Positions 35,931-48,700 of a stretch of 64,000 nucleotides of DNA are shown one piece after another. How positions within the stretch are numbered: position 1 is the stretch's first letter; each line of letters starts with the position of its first letter. Made by a program: the position numbers and the translations under genes. The stretch lies in assembly GCF_910592395.1 (NCBI RefSeq), contig NC_088325.1, positions 14,820,109 to 14,884,108 of the forward strand, read 5' to 3'. This DNA comes from Lineus longissimus (Eukaryota; Nemertea; Pilidiophora; Heteronemertea; Lineidae). Under the pieces are notes generated by a model that was given only the letters and a program-made list of their open reading frames with translations, was not told the origin of the DNA and made no database searches.

Positions 35931-38900
35931 TGTATAACTTATTCCTACAGCTAACAATTTGTTGGGTTTTTTTGTTAACATTAACGACTGTTAATAGAGA
36001 CACGACACAAGAACGCTGTGATACTTTTCATCACTTCAGACTACTGGTGACTCTAATCTGTAATGAAGCGCAGTTCATACCGAATATGCTGGATACCGGA
36101 GATTTTGTAAATGGTGTTAAACGATCATGCGGTTGTCTCTTAACGAGTTGTGCCAAAGGTGTTGCTGATACCACTTAACACCTCTACCCTTACGAACCCA
36201 ACGATGTCGATGATGACCTCACCCCATGCCTCTGTCGAACGGTATCGCCGCAGTAACAACCGTCTTAACTCCAGAGAAACATCGCTTCTCTCGAGGAAAC
36301 ATTACTAGATTGGTTTCTAACGTGAGCTTCGGCTGGCGTGGGGTATTAAAAAAAGTACAATATTAACGCCGAATTCCGAGTGTAATGGGTAGAGGAGGTG
36401 TCACGGCGTCATAAAGTTTCGCCACGGAGACCACAAATCAAATAGAGCTCGGTGAGTTATGTCATGTCACACGGGTAATGTGACCAGGCACAAGTTGCTG
36501 TGGGTTTCATGGACTATTGAAGTAAATGGTCAGAAAAGTGGATCATGAGCTTAGTGGCGAAATCCGCTATATCGCAGACTGATGCGGCTTCAAATACATA
36601 CGAATCTGGTAGGTATACACAATAACAAATCAGTGCTACCGCTAGAAGGAGGAAAAAGCCTCCTACTTGTGAAGGTGTGCTTGAACGTTTCTCATAAAAC
36701 AGAAACGAATCAAGCAGACACATACCCTCGGGAGAGATGGAAGCAACAGCACGACAATACGAAAAAAGGCTCTTTTCTCCAACAAAGTGACATACTTATT
36801 CGTTGTATTGTCAAGTGATGGATGAATAATTGAAAAGATGGTGTATTATAATGACATTATGCAAGACTAGCTTTTTTTATCTTCTTCTGCATATGCAATC
36901 AAAGCGTAGAGTGGGAATGATATGCAATATCTTCGTCGAAGTCATGAATTAGTTATGAAGCGCGAACACTGCAAAGTATTGCAGTCAATATAATGGATAT
37001 TATGGTCAAAGTTTTGACCGCTGAACATAACTTGTTGCATCGTGACTAAGTGAAAATAATGCATATGACTGGAAACTTCCATGTACGTTATATGTGAAGG
37101 ATTAGTTGTGTCCCCGAGGAGTTTTTGTCCTATCCGATGACGTAGTTGGGTGCGTGGAAATGTCTATTGTTCCACCTGCCAGAGGTTAGACTTTCACTTG
37201 ACTTCGGAAGGTCATGAAAAGCCTTACAATTCCTGTATCGTTATAAAATGCCAAGTTCGTATTTGTGCTTGCAATCACGAGTTTCAGCAACCAACCCCTT
37301 CGATAACGGGATATCCTTTTGCACCAGCCAAAACCGGGCCATTCCCTAAGTTTTCATCATCGTATGAAGATTTTTGCTATCTGCTGCCATTGAGACTCGA
37401 ATACCAATGATACCAGCACTACACCAAGGATTAAGATGCCTGTACGTAACGTTGTAACCTCTTGAGACATCTTTAAGGTGTCGAATACTCTTCTGAGCAA
37501 GTAAACGATGTGTCAAACTACATGTAAAATTCATAATACCACTCATCACTTCTGGGAACTTGGATCAAGTTATGCAATGTTTTCCCCGGCCAAGGTTGCA
37601 AACATATTGAGAGAGAGAAACCAGAATGAATCGTCGTATACTGACAGCTTAAAGGATTGTATACCTTCAGTCCTGGGCGATTTGTTTTATCATTTCTTAA
37701 TGCTTTCCACGACTCCCAGCAATACAATTGCGCTCACTCTCAAGCTCGTGATAGCAATTTTGACAGAACAATACGAATGACAACTTGAGCAACGTCAACA
37801 AACTGTAAATGTAGCGCTAACATTTGTCTTAGTTAGTTTTTCGCCATATGTCATTGTATCATGTTATTTCCAGCTGTCTTCGGCATTGGTATTTTCGCCA
37901 ATCAACGACGGTACTGTTGTTTACGTTTCATTCATTCATGTCACAAACGATTATTGAGACTGGCACGTTCTGAATCATTGTGCTTCTGATAGATGGATGA
38001 AAAGAGTTCATAAAAAATGGAAAACTTGGACAAGATTGTGGAAATTGGCGACAAGTTACGTTCAGTCTGTCTGTATGTTATGCAAAAAATCGGGGATGAT
38101 GAGACTGTAGTTAAATTGATTGAATGGTTTCGATGGTTAATTGACGGAACTGAGTCACGATCAATTGAAAACCGTATATGAGATGCTTTGGTCTCATAAT
38201 ATTTTATCTTTCTGTCTAGATAATTGAAGATACTAGTACGTGCTTATGCCGATACTTCTGAAATTAAAACTGGTCTAAATGTACAGCCCTCTCCACCCGA
38301 GAGGCTACAGTTAACGACCAGAAAATGACACATTGATCTGCAGGGTTTCTTAAAGCGATTTATCTTGCATAAGGCAGCGGATATAACTTATTGGCCGATA
38401 TCACCAATGATTGCATGGTGTGGTCAATGGAAGGAAATCTAATCAATGTAATTGCTTTATCGGATTATTGGTAGGGCATTTGAAGACTCTCGTCCATGCG
38501 GTAAATACCATTTGTTTGGTGGTGTGTTTGATGACCATTGCTTTATTCGGTTATTGAATGGTGACCAAATTGAATTGGTTCATATTGTCTGAAATCTGGC
38601 CGAAGTCCAGATTTCCTTTCATCCATTTGCCAGCTTGGGCGTCTGAGATACTTGCTCATGCTCAATTTTAGTCAGGTGACATCCGTTTTTGGTGTGAAGG
38701 ACAACTGGAAAATCTTCCAAGCGATTGCAGCAGCGGTATCCTGTTGCATATAACTTATCCAAAAGCGATCTGCATTGAAGATGTAATCTGGATTGATTTT
38801 TTCGATCCGGTTTTTATAGCTTACTATTACAACAAGTGGATTAAAGAATGACTCATTATATCAAGGCTACACTTGCAATGTTACAGGCATCAGGAAGCGG

Positions 38901-39489
38901 GGTTCAAGAATGATATCACTGGGCCTACTGGTGTGTGAAAAAATGACGATACAAAGAAGAAGTAGATGTCACATTTTTGATATATAGATACTTCATGTGT
39001 TGGGCATGAAGTCAAAGTATTAGGAGATACATAGTCTCTCGTGTCAGGGAAGAAAAGTAACATTTTTCGAGGCATTCCACCCCTTTCAGGAGGTTGTGTA
39101 AACATTTGTTTGGGTCAGATTTGCCATGTTGGATGGAATACCTTTTACATATAATCAAAGGGGCTAATTATGTATGCAATGACGTATCAATAATTCCCTC
39201 AATTAAACTCTGTTATAATTAAAGTTAGAATTTAGCTTCAGGCTATGCTTCTTTACGAAAAAAAATCACATTTATAAAACATTCTATTATTTTTTAATAC
39301 TTTGAACAGTATGTTTAATGGGTATAATCATTTCCATGCCCCTGATCAAGCGATCGATGAAATCTGTAATTACCCCAGATGAAGCCAAGTTCAGCAAAAC
39401 AAAGGCAGCGTATCTGAGAATTTCCATTGCCTGCAGCAAAATGTAATGGCAGGCTAAATTCTATTTCAGTTGTTTCATTTTTAAATATT

Positions 39490-39512
39490 AAAAAAAAAAA
39501 AAAAAAAAAAAA
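39490..39512 (+). repeat. A23 homopolymer
   Basis: An uninterrupted run of 23 adenines is followed directly by six thymines in a very AT-rich region (39220-39530). It could be the tail of an unrecognised retroposed sequence, but no target-site duplication was evident. Confidence 0.9.
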
Positions 39513-40029
39513 TTTTTTAAATAATGTACTGATTATCTTTTATGAATCACCACTGCTTCGATGGGGCATTGGCGTTGAATAGACGGGAACTTGAGGGCTT
39601 TGGAAAGTATAATATTAGAACCTCCATCGCCTCAGGCAACAGTATATGCCTATTGTAGCCCTCTTTTTGTCTGAAGATGTACCTGGAGCATCACTAAGTA
39701 AGCCTTCTAGAACGATTTCAAAATTAATAAAATATTTGCGTTGACATTTAATTTCGATTGTGATGGTTCATGGTTTAATGGCATATTCTTAAGAATGTCT
39801 ATAGTGCTACAGGCAAACACGCCGTAACCATAGGAGCCTATTCTTGGCTATGTATGCAAACTCCTTATAGTTTTGATAGCAAACCTTATAATAAGATATT
39901 TAAAAAGAAATATACAAAGCAATGCAATCTTTAACAAGAAAAATATTAGAAAGTTTCGTAAACGCTGGTGGAGTACGTCTGAGTGTTCATGTATGCCGGT
40001 TTTTCCCTGCAATAGATCTGGCGTCGAAT

Positions 40030-40053
40030 GGTTGTTGTTGTTGTTGTTGTTGT
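40030..40053 (+). repeat. (GTT)n microsatellite
   Basis: Seven or eight GTT triplets in a row. On the opposite strand they read as an asparagine run in a spurious 130-codon frame. Confidence 0.95.
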
Positions 40054-41746
40054 ATTCGTGGTCATCTAGTCTATGAATAGGGGAACAATGCGCACTTGTA
40101 ACTATGGTAGTGAAAGTAGTCCTTCGAAAGTGAAGGGGATAGTCGACTCGCTCCAAATCGGGTACAACCACAGATGATTCACCGCTCTTCGGGTGGACGG
40201 CCACTCTGTTGTTGGTCCTGAACATCAGGAAGTGACGCAAAGTTCCAGGGCATTGCGCCAGTAACAGTTCATTCCGAACTCTACAAAACGCAATAAAAAA
40301 AGTCTATATCATGACAGACTGAAGAAGTTGTATACCAAAGATGGTTTAAATCTCACCATAGTGACACCTCATCAACTACTAAGTAGATGAACGATCTATG
40401 AGCTTTACGTATCCCACGAAAGGCATTCACTCCAACTAAAAACACTAGCACCTCTGCAACTTAAATCATTTGGCTGAGTGTCTTTTCGCACATTCCTAGA
40501 TCCATCTCGGGAGAGGATGATGGTCCCTAGTATGCCATGCTGGGTGACCCTGCTATCGATCTTTGCTTATAGTGCCCAATAGACTAGCCCAAGCTGGTCA
40601 TTTAACATGCTAACTATCACCCTTGAGCTCAGAAATGGCACCGGAAACGATATTTAGCTTCAGAAAGAGTTTCAGCAGCTTAATTCTTTATCCAATTACT
40701 GAACTTATTGGTATGCAAGGTCACACTGAAATGGTACTAGCACTTATATGGCAAATCTATCAGCAGATAAATCGTGAGGGTCACAGAGAGCAAGTGGTGG
40801 TACTTCTATGGCAACTCTCTGAGCAGATATTTCATGATCTGACTCGGAAGACCCCTTGGTGTTCTTCTTTAGAAAGCTACAACCACTCTTCGCAAGGGTA
40901 GGAGGTGGTTGACGTTACCTGTCAACGTGGGCAAAGCCGATGATACTTATACCCTTTGTTCTACTGATATGCTAGTGTGTGTTGACGAGGAGGGTTGTTT
41001 TGAGAACATTACCTGTTTAGCATCGGAAAAGGGACCTTATTAGCAGGGTGGGGCTACGGTGTATGATGACCGGCATTGACGACCGCGTGAGTGCCATTCT
41101 CAACTGGGAACTGGAGAATTGCCCACATCATTCTGTTCATCATCACATTCCCATGTCGTTCACCATATCCTCCTCCTGTTGTAAGCTACCTCTCATGACC
41201 CGAGGCCTGCAGAATGGGGTAAAAGCTTGAAAGTCCTGGGTCGTAGTGATTTACCAGTGTCAGCATCGATGCTCCATGGCCACTGATAGCAATCATTTGC
41301 AGTAAGAAGGTGCTTGTGGCTAATCATTGACCGTTATAGTTATATAATTATTGGCACTTAGAGTATCGGGTTTCAATACCATGGCACACTGTCAGTCACT
41401 CTCTAGTACAGTCAATTGTCTGTTCATCCGGGCTGGGATTTACTGACAATACGTTATAGAATTGCTTCATCACGTTTAGCCCGGAATGCCAGCTCGACAT
41501 AGCTTTGCATATGTGTGTGAAGCACAAGGCGGTCACTGAGAGTCAGAGTCTGGATGGCCAGAAGGTACTTGAAAACAAGACGATTTCTTGAGATATGCCG
41601 CTCAGTGAGAAACTAGTGATACTATATAGATCTTCACCCTGGGCTTTCTGACAGCTTTTGATTGTCACACGAGACAGCCCTGTTGCCTGAAGGCGAATGA
41701 TACTACTTGGAGTATTTATCGAACGGACAGGTTAAGATCATTGCAG

Positions 41747-41808
41747 ATGTAGTAGTAGAAATAAGTAGTAGAAGTAAGATGTAGTAGTAGAAATACGTAG
41801 TAGAAATA
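41747..41808 (+). repeat. GTA/GAA-rich imperfect microsatellite
   Basis: The tract is built from GTAGTAGAAATA-like units (about five imperfect repeats), including GATGTAGTAGTAGAAATA twice, 35 bp apart. Confidence 0.7.
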
Positions 41809-42238
41809 TGATTGTTGTTACGATTATTTTCAAAACTAATGTCCTTATCGTGACAGTTTTTTTATAAAGGAGAACGACATAATGCAGCCACGTTGATTCT
41901 AACCATCTGACTGAGTAAACGTCAAACGATTGCTACCTTGTTCGTAAACTTCGTGGTACTGGTTGTCCTACTGAACGGAAAATTTGTCATGACATCCACT
42001 GGTGACTACACTCACAGACGTTACATAATCATTTGGTCAATGTTTGATGAGAATTAACTCAAGAAGTAGCCGGGATAGCCGGTAATTGCCTTGCAGACTG
42101 TATTATCGTAATTGGTTCACTATGACGTTTAGTACTGGTTTTGTTATCCTCTTGTGTACGATGCACTGAAACTGATGTCTATATAACGCTTCATAGTTTT
42201 GTCATCTTGATCGCTAATTGACATTTCTCTGCTCCCAG

Positions 42239-42286
42239 TCAACCCCATCTACGGAGGCAATGCCGCCAAGTTCAGTATGAGTCTTT
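42239..42286 (+). other. Possible additional 5' exon of the Ig-domain gene
   Basis: A good acceptor (TTTCTCTGCTCCCAG) precedes an open stretch reading NPIYGGNAAKFSMSL. If the donor is the weaker GTGGGT at 42287, the 48-nt exon is phase 1 to phase 1 and joins in frame to the exon at 42570. The stronger donor GTGAGG at 42291 would break the frame. The peptide could form an extra N-terminal strand of the first Ig domain. This is tentative and transcript data would settle it. Confidence 0.22.
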
Positions 42287-42569
42287 GTGGGTGAGGCTGA
42301 TTGCACTAACTTCGGGCTACACAGTATTAAAGTTGGCTCTCACCTATTGGCCACAAATATTCTACAGCGGTGTCACCAACAATTTAGTTGGTTCCTGGTT
42401 AGGCGACGGATGCCTAGTTATTGTATGAACTGGCCAGATGAAAGGGTCCGAACGGCAGCGATGATGTTGTCAGCTTAATGGCAGGAAAATCATCGCACCT
42501 ACGTCTCTGAAGCAGATATGTAGAGGGTACAATACAACATTAAAAGTTATTTTCTCTCTCTCGTTACAG

Positions 42570-45013
42570 TTCTATGCAAAGACAATTCATCCCTCCTAAC
42601 CGATGCCAAACTCATCACTAACTCGCCTTTAAACAATGGCAGCATTGCCTACTTGGATTGCTACTTCAAGTCTGAAGACACCAAAGTCCAGTCGATACAA
42701 TGGTAAGTGAAGAAAATTGCTTTAATCTGGCCAAAAGGAGAGTATCATCGTGGCAATAAAGACGTAAACCAGGCTGGCTTATCCAATGACACCTCCTTTT
42801 GCCATTATGAGCCGGAAATAAGGCAACCAACGGCATAAAAATCAAGTTTTTCAGCCATTGGCTATTAGCATATCTGTATCTACGGCCATGGGATTACCCT
42901 CTATCTACAGCATTTGTCTCCATTCGTAAAATCTCTCTTATTTCTCTTAACATCTAAGTATTTTTTCTACTTCAGGTACAAGGCAGGCTACAAGTTTCCA
43001 GTCTACTCCTTCGAGTCTCAAAGCGGCTTGTTAAAGGCCAAGAAGCCGCTTATTCGCCGGGCGGTGCAGAAACCCATAGCGAAAGGGCACTACCGCCTCA
43101 TCATCAACCCAGTCTTTGTCTCTGACGAAGGGACATACAATTGTCACGTATTCGAGTCATTCTTTAAACATTTACAGGCGTATGCGTCGCTGGAAGTCAC
43201 TGGTGGGTTGCTAACAATTTGCTAGCGCTTGGTTACACAACGTGATGATCCCTTTAGGTTCTGCTAACAAAGCGGTGGCGGCAGCTAAACTTACGGCACA
43301 TTCTTGGCAGCACGCTCAGATAACAGTGGTTAAGCAACCCCCAAACCACACCGGATAGCGGAGCTTTGAGCAACTGGGGCCTGGACCCAGAAGATTTCGC
43401 CCGCTGTTAAAAACTATCAGAAACCATCTAGAATGTTGCTTGAAGAACCTCATTTTGAAATACTCCCTGCTGTTCACATCAGATATGCTGCCCTGTAGAT
43501 TGTTTTGCTGAGGTAGTGACTCATGTTTCATCAAACTTCGTCTTTATTTTGGGTTGTTAGGTTTGCCCAGTGTATCGCTTGATCTTGCATTGCTCACGAG
43601 GAAGTAAATTTTCTGTAGTCTTCGTTGAAATTGGTTTACATTTTATTCTGCTCCTTCCAGTTCCCGCCAAAAAGCCGAAAATGGTGGCTCCAAATACCAC
43701 CCTTCCGGCCTTCACAAACCTCACTCTCACCTGCACTGCGAACGTGGGAAAGCCGGCCGGTGAGGTGCGATGGTGGCGCCGTGGTAAGAAGGAGCAGACA
43801 TTTGTGGAAATATTTGGCAGCGAAACACGTCCAAGGCAAGTTACTCATCTTAACATGTTTCTATAAATGAATTCGAAATTTTTTCCGCAGATTACCATTT
43901 TTTCAGTATTTTCAAATCCAACAAAAGAAATTGCCAATTCTTACATTTCCTTCAGAAATTATAGCACATAGCACAACGCTGCCCGAGGCTTATAGCTGAA
44001 GCAATGCAAGGGTGTTCAAAATGGCCTTTCAAACGAAAATGGACCTTTTGGCGATACACGAATCCTCTAAAGTCATTTCATAACAGGAAAACGCTATCAC
44101 ATCGTTTGCTAGCTGTATAATAAGGTAGACTAATGTAAATTGTCGTAGTATGATAACACAGCTTGATTCACATTTGTCCACAGGCGACACCATCAAGACA
44201 AGACCACTACCGTAGTGAGTGAGTACTTCACCATGGTAACCCCTCATGACAACGATGCCGTTTACAAATGTACCACAGAGAATCGTGCCATGGGACCAGG
44301 GGAAACACCAAAGGAGAGTCGAAAAGTATTAAAAGTCTTCTGGACTGGACAGAGTAAGCATCAGAAAATTAGGCCCCGTGGGCAAAATGTTCCTTCGATA
44401 CAGCTAGACATAATGACACACTTGACAAACAATGAAGAATTTCATGGCAAAACGAGATGCGCCAATTCAAATCATGGCATCTCCCGTATAATTACTGCTC
44501 CACAGTGCACTGCATTATTTGCTCATTGTTGGAGCCTGCAAATGAAACTAGTTAAATAGTTTGAATTCGTAGGTCGCGTATTGATATTCTTAGGGGTTAA
44601 AATTGACTGTTGATGCTTTGAAAATCTTTCAATGTCTTCCACTGGCAAAATAGCTCAAGGATTCAATATAAGTTTTTTTCTGATAGATTACTTGGTTCCA
44701 TCTGATTTCAGTTCCTGACAATGTGAACATTCCAACGAATTCAGAGACGAAAGACAAAAAAGAAGAAGGCTTCCACGTGGCTGGAATATTCGTTCTTTCA
44801 ATGGCCGGTGTGGGCTTGTTGGCGCTGGTAGTCATATGTGTACGACGTCATAAAAAGCTGCAGCCCTGCCGATGTGGCTGTGGGACAAAGGAAGAAAAGG
44901 ACCCTACCATTTCAACATTACAGGGGGCACAAGTTAGGGTTCATTTCAGAGACACGGAGTTTGGCGAGGATAGCCGAGTGCATGACGGCAGGTATGCGCA
45001 AGAGAGGCTTTAA
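42570..45013 (+). CDS. Two-Ig-domain type I membrane protein (5' partial)
   Basis: Five coding exons: 42570-42702, 42976-43202, 43661-43835, 44184-44353 and 44712-45013, intron phases 2,1,2,1, giving 335 residues to TAA. Exons 1-2 encode an Ig domain with cysteines in GSIAYLDCYF and DEGTYNCHVF and the core tryptophan in VQSIQWYKAG, split by the intron. Exons 3-4 encode a second with LTLTC, EVRWWRRG and DNDAVYKC. Sequons NSS, NGS, NTT and NLT suit an extracellular region. Exon 5 gives a stalk, a transmembrane helix (VAGIFVLSMAGVGLLALVVI) and a basic, cysteine-rich tail (CRCGCG) of about 60 residues without ITIM or kinase. Phase-1 introns bounding each Ig domain are typical of the superfamily. 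The third intron has a GC donor. The signal-peptide exon is missing. A role in adhesion or recognition is likely; the ligand is unknown. Confidence 0.87.
43836..44183 (+). other. GC-AG intron in the Ig-domain gene
   Basis: The exon ends CCAAG and the intron begins GCAAGT, matching the donor consensus except for C at position 2; the acceptor is CACAG. This junction is phase 2 and gives an uninterrupted second Ig domain. The nearest GT (GTTACT, 4 bp further) leads to a phase-0 join that meets a stop 12 codons into the next exon, so the GC donor is strongly preferred. Confidence 0.75.
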
Positions 45014-45182
45014 GCAATAACAATAAGAAGTTCTGCCAAGAACCTACCTACATCTACAGACTGCATGATGACAACTTGTAGAAGGAGCCAAGAATTATTT
45101 CATCACAGAATAAGAGGAAATATGCAGGATCTGAGGAGGTAATAATGTTGCCGTCTCTAGCGCAGATATGCGTTAAAGCGTG

Positions 45183-45188
45183 AATAAA
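45183..45188 (+). terminator. Poly(A) signal AATAAA for the Ig-domain gene
   Basis: This is the first AATAAA after the stop codon at 45013, implying a 3' UTR of about 190 bp. No other canonical signal lies between the two. Confidence 0.55.
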
Positions 45189-45480
45189 GGGAAGAATTTG
45201 ATGTCTATTTCTAACTAAAACAGTTAATATTTGAAATATCATGCCAACATTCCGAGGTTGATATCAGACACGTGATAGACTCGCCATAGATGCTAATTTA
45301 GGTGACCTAGACAAATCATGTTCTGTCATGCGTGCTTGAATCGTCATCTTGGATCATTTGACCCAAACCAATTATTTCATGTCACATGACCATTTCCTGA
45401 AATGAAGAAGCAGCAGCACTTGCCTTGATTGATTCGCCATGTTAATCTTGTGGCTCAAACAACTCATGCTATGTCACTTC

Positions 45481-45570
45481 TGTGTTCCCCATACTGAAAA
45501 GTCATGGTCGCTCCGGCTGTATATTGTTGGAAACACCAAAATGTTGGAAACGACCACATACGTTACACAT
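45481..45570 (+). repeat. Dispersed repeat, copy 1
   Basis: About 90 bp here resemble 49352-49443. Shared blocks are TGTGTTCCCC, ACTGAAAAGTCATGGTC, CTC-GGCTG-TATTGTT-GGAAACAC, and GGAAAC-ACCACA-A-GTTACAC. A Harbinger-like MITE sits immediately at the right edge. The repeat family is unknown to me. Confidence 0.6.
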
Positions 45571-45572
45571 AA

Positions 45573-45744
45573 GGCCGAAGTTACACAGACCTCATTCGTT
45601 CATTTACCGCGAGTCACTTTCCGGGTTTTTCTTTCATTCCTCGGTGAATGCACGCCACAAGGCCGTGCTTTTACAGGGGAACGAAAGCAAAAGGGGAAAA
45701 TGAGTCCTGGGAAATGAACGAATGAGGTCTATGTAACTTCGGCC
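45573..45744. mobile_element. PIF/Harbinger-like MITE, copy 2
   Basis: A 172-bp element with long terminal inverted repeats beginning GGCCGAAGTTACACAGACC. The flanks are TAA (45570-45572) and TTA (45745-45747), consistent with a TWA target duplication after one substitution. It shares with copy 1 (4599-4771) the terminal and subterminal blocks CTCATTCGTTCA, CATTCCTCGGTGAATGCACG and GAACGAATGAGG, but its arms have accumulated more mismatches, so it is the older insertion. Confidence 0.78.
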
Positions 45745-45747
45745 TTA

Positions 45748-48700
45748 GGCACATCATTTTGGATTTGAAGATGTCGCGGACACATGCAGTTCTTCTTGGA
45801 GCGTGCTGGGAGAAACACTTTTCTGAGATGACTTTAGAATGTGTACATACATATATAATATCACCATGATAAGTGTAAAGAGTCAAGTGCAATGCATTGT
45901 GTCTGCTTCTTGGTAAACTGTCTGCTATCGGCAAAGAAAAGTTGTTTTTGTGATGATGGAGCCTTGCAAGGGACTGTGTAATAAGGGCCATTGTCGAACA
46001 AAGGGCTTTATTATATCATTAAGAACAAAAGTATGATAATGGGGAGAGGGAGTTACAAATACATGTATGTTCGTGTTACATGTGTATAGGGTCGGTTTCT
46101 TATGACCAAAATTGTGTATACATAATGGTGTTAATCATATCTAACACTAAATTATTAGTCTAATAAGGACTACTGAATTTGATCAACTATTTGAGCAACA
46201 ACCAGTAGCGAATGAATGGAAACTGGATTATCTTGTAAGCCTCATAATATTGTCCTAATTTGGTAACCAGTGCTCGAAAAGATGCTGTAGCATTGCTCCA
46301 ACATTCTTAACCTTTATTTATTCTTGTCTAAGCCAATGTCTTTTGATACAAATCTATGCATTGCTGTATCGTGTGTGCTGCCTCTTGTTTCCAGGTTTGA
46401 ATTTACAACATCTCGTCTCCAAAGTCTTACATATCGATGATGACGATATTCAGCAATGGCCTCTGATCTGCTTGATTAGTATAATTACGATTGCTATGAG
46501 AGTTGGTTTAAATGTGCTGACGCCATGAGCCCGATGAACCATAATGGCTTTACATCTTCACGTTATCACTTCTCTGTTCATCTGAAGACAGCTAGGGTAG
46601 AATTTTACTGTTGTTTCTATTCCGTTATAGTTCATGTAACTTCCTGCCGCTTACCAATAGGGGGCAGTGGGCTTCGGTGTTTGCCCTCCTCTCCATAGGA
46701 ACGCACGTGCCGGCATCATGTGATGATTAGCTGTTTCGACGGTCTCTTTACTAGTTGACTGAATACTCTAAATCCTGGATCCAAGATGCAGCCAATATGC
46801 AGCCAACAGGAACTCATTTCCTTGTTGGTCTGCGCCTTTTTAACTGAGCTTTGAAATCAATGTGTATAGTCTAGTCATATACATGTAATATGTGTAAATA
46901 TCTGTACATAAATATCATCAAAGGTGGACTCGCCTTTTCGTTCTATTCATATTGAGCGCCAACGCTTCATTAATCGAACAAAACGAATATATCATCATTA
47001 TTAGGATAGCAAACAGCTTTAGCGTTCTTTGATTCACACTGTATCAACGTACTATTTCGTAACAATTCTTTTTCTCTAATATCTAGTTCAGTTCTATTAC
47101 AGGCCGTTGGCCAAATCCAAAAAGGGGCTTAGCTCTTGAATTCGTGAGAATTTCTTTTGGGAGGGGGGCATATCGAACTAGTTAACAGAAAGGCTTGTCA
47201 ACTGAGCTTAAATGAAGGAATACAGATATCGCCGCACCTTGTGTAATCGATTTATCGCCAAAGTTTATTGCTCACTTTAATCAGCACAACTCTGTCTCGA
47301 TTGCTGGGAAGCAATGATAAATGACAAAAAGGATAACGATGCATTGTGTGTCTCATTCAGTTGTTAACATCTCTTCCATTTCTGTTTGACAGTTCTTGTT
47401 CAATATCTCAAACAATCGCATTTGTAACATAACCAGCTGCATTTGTAAAGATCGGTTTATCTCTTATAGTCATCCATTCAGGTAGCCCGAGAAAACCTGA
47501 GCTACTGGTCAGTCGGTCGTCATTATAATCATGCCTGTGTAACGTTCAAACAAGAACACACATGTTAGTTAGTTTTAACTACAGTTGTCTCTGTCTAACA
47601 AACTATACTGTGAGGAGAGGATTTTACAGAGTGATATGTCTGTCGTATTAAAAGAAACTGTCGATTAAGAATGTATTAGGACCAGAAATCATATAAGCGG
47701 AGTTTTCCAAAGGTCTGTAATAGGCAAACGCTATCGCAACGCTGACGCCTATCCCATTGTTCGTCGTCCTGTTCACGATGCAGAACAAAGGAATAGATGT
47801 TAGTGTTGGCGCTAGGGGCGCTTTATGAGAATGTAAACGGCGACTTCACGTTAAAGTTAAAGTTTGGGTTCATGCTATGACATCAACTGTGGTGGATGTG
47901 TCGTCCGACTTCATGCTTAAACACTCGTCTCTCCTGAAACCTTTCAGTAGAACTCAGATGAGCTGCTCATTCAGTGCTTCAACCTGAACAGTACACTTGG
48001 AGGATTGAGGCAGGTCAGTCTGAAGAAATCTGCCGAAAGCCTCACGCCGACTGTGAGGTTAGAGTAAAAGGTGGTCGCAGTCAATATAAGAAACGTTCAA
48101 CGTAAGTCAAAGGAAGGTTTTCGATTCTGTTCTGATATCGACAGGTTTAAGTTGCTGCACCAGTGTGGAAGTGCGCAGGGGAGGGGTTGTTTCGACTAAG
48201 TTGCAGGCTTAATATCTTGCTTATGACTATCAATGTTTACTTATAGACGAGCTCTTTTTTTATTTTCCCAAGTGAATATACTATGTATTCAATGTTAATG
48301 TGAGATTTCTGTTCGGATGCTGATTTTGTAATAAAATTGTTTTTATAGAGTGATAGTTTTTTCCATCCATTCCAGAGAGTTTCTCTGTCCGCAGTTTCCG
48401 AATGGTAGATAACACATGGACACTTTCACTCCTCTGCTCCTTCAATATCAGGGCACGGGTCACTCCCGCCCGTCAGTCCGATGTAGCAGTTGTATAGTTT
48501 CTGTCATTACAAACCCCAGCCCTCGAACAAAACCATTGCATCTGGCACATTTTTGGTTGATTTTTTAGTCTTCCTTGGCATACCTAAATCTGATAGTTTC
48601 AACATATGCTTACTTTCGGATCTTGATATACTAGGCCTGCTATGGACTTATTCAAGCACCATATCTCTGCTTATGCGGCTTGACAAAGCAAAGATCTTAA

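Larger units (their letters stand above)
31126..42238. other. Long intergenic or 5' intronic stretch, no exon recognised
   Basis: Eleven kilobases lack a frame with domain features. The signal-peptide exon and promoter of the Ig-domain gene that starts at 42570 probably lie here, but I could not identify them. Local features are a weak repeat at 35714-35930, an A23 run (39490-39512), a GTT repeat (40030-40053) and a GTA-rich tract (41747-41808). Confidence 0.4.

Noticed and set aside
35692-36178. Overlapping frames suggesting a repeat protein
   Set aside because: Stops interrupt the frame within the second unit; kept only as a weak DNA repeat.
39848-40240. 130-codon minus-strand frame with an asparagine run
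   Set aside because: The run is the GTT microsatellite read backwards; the rest shows no domain.
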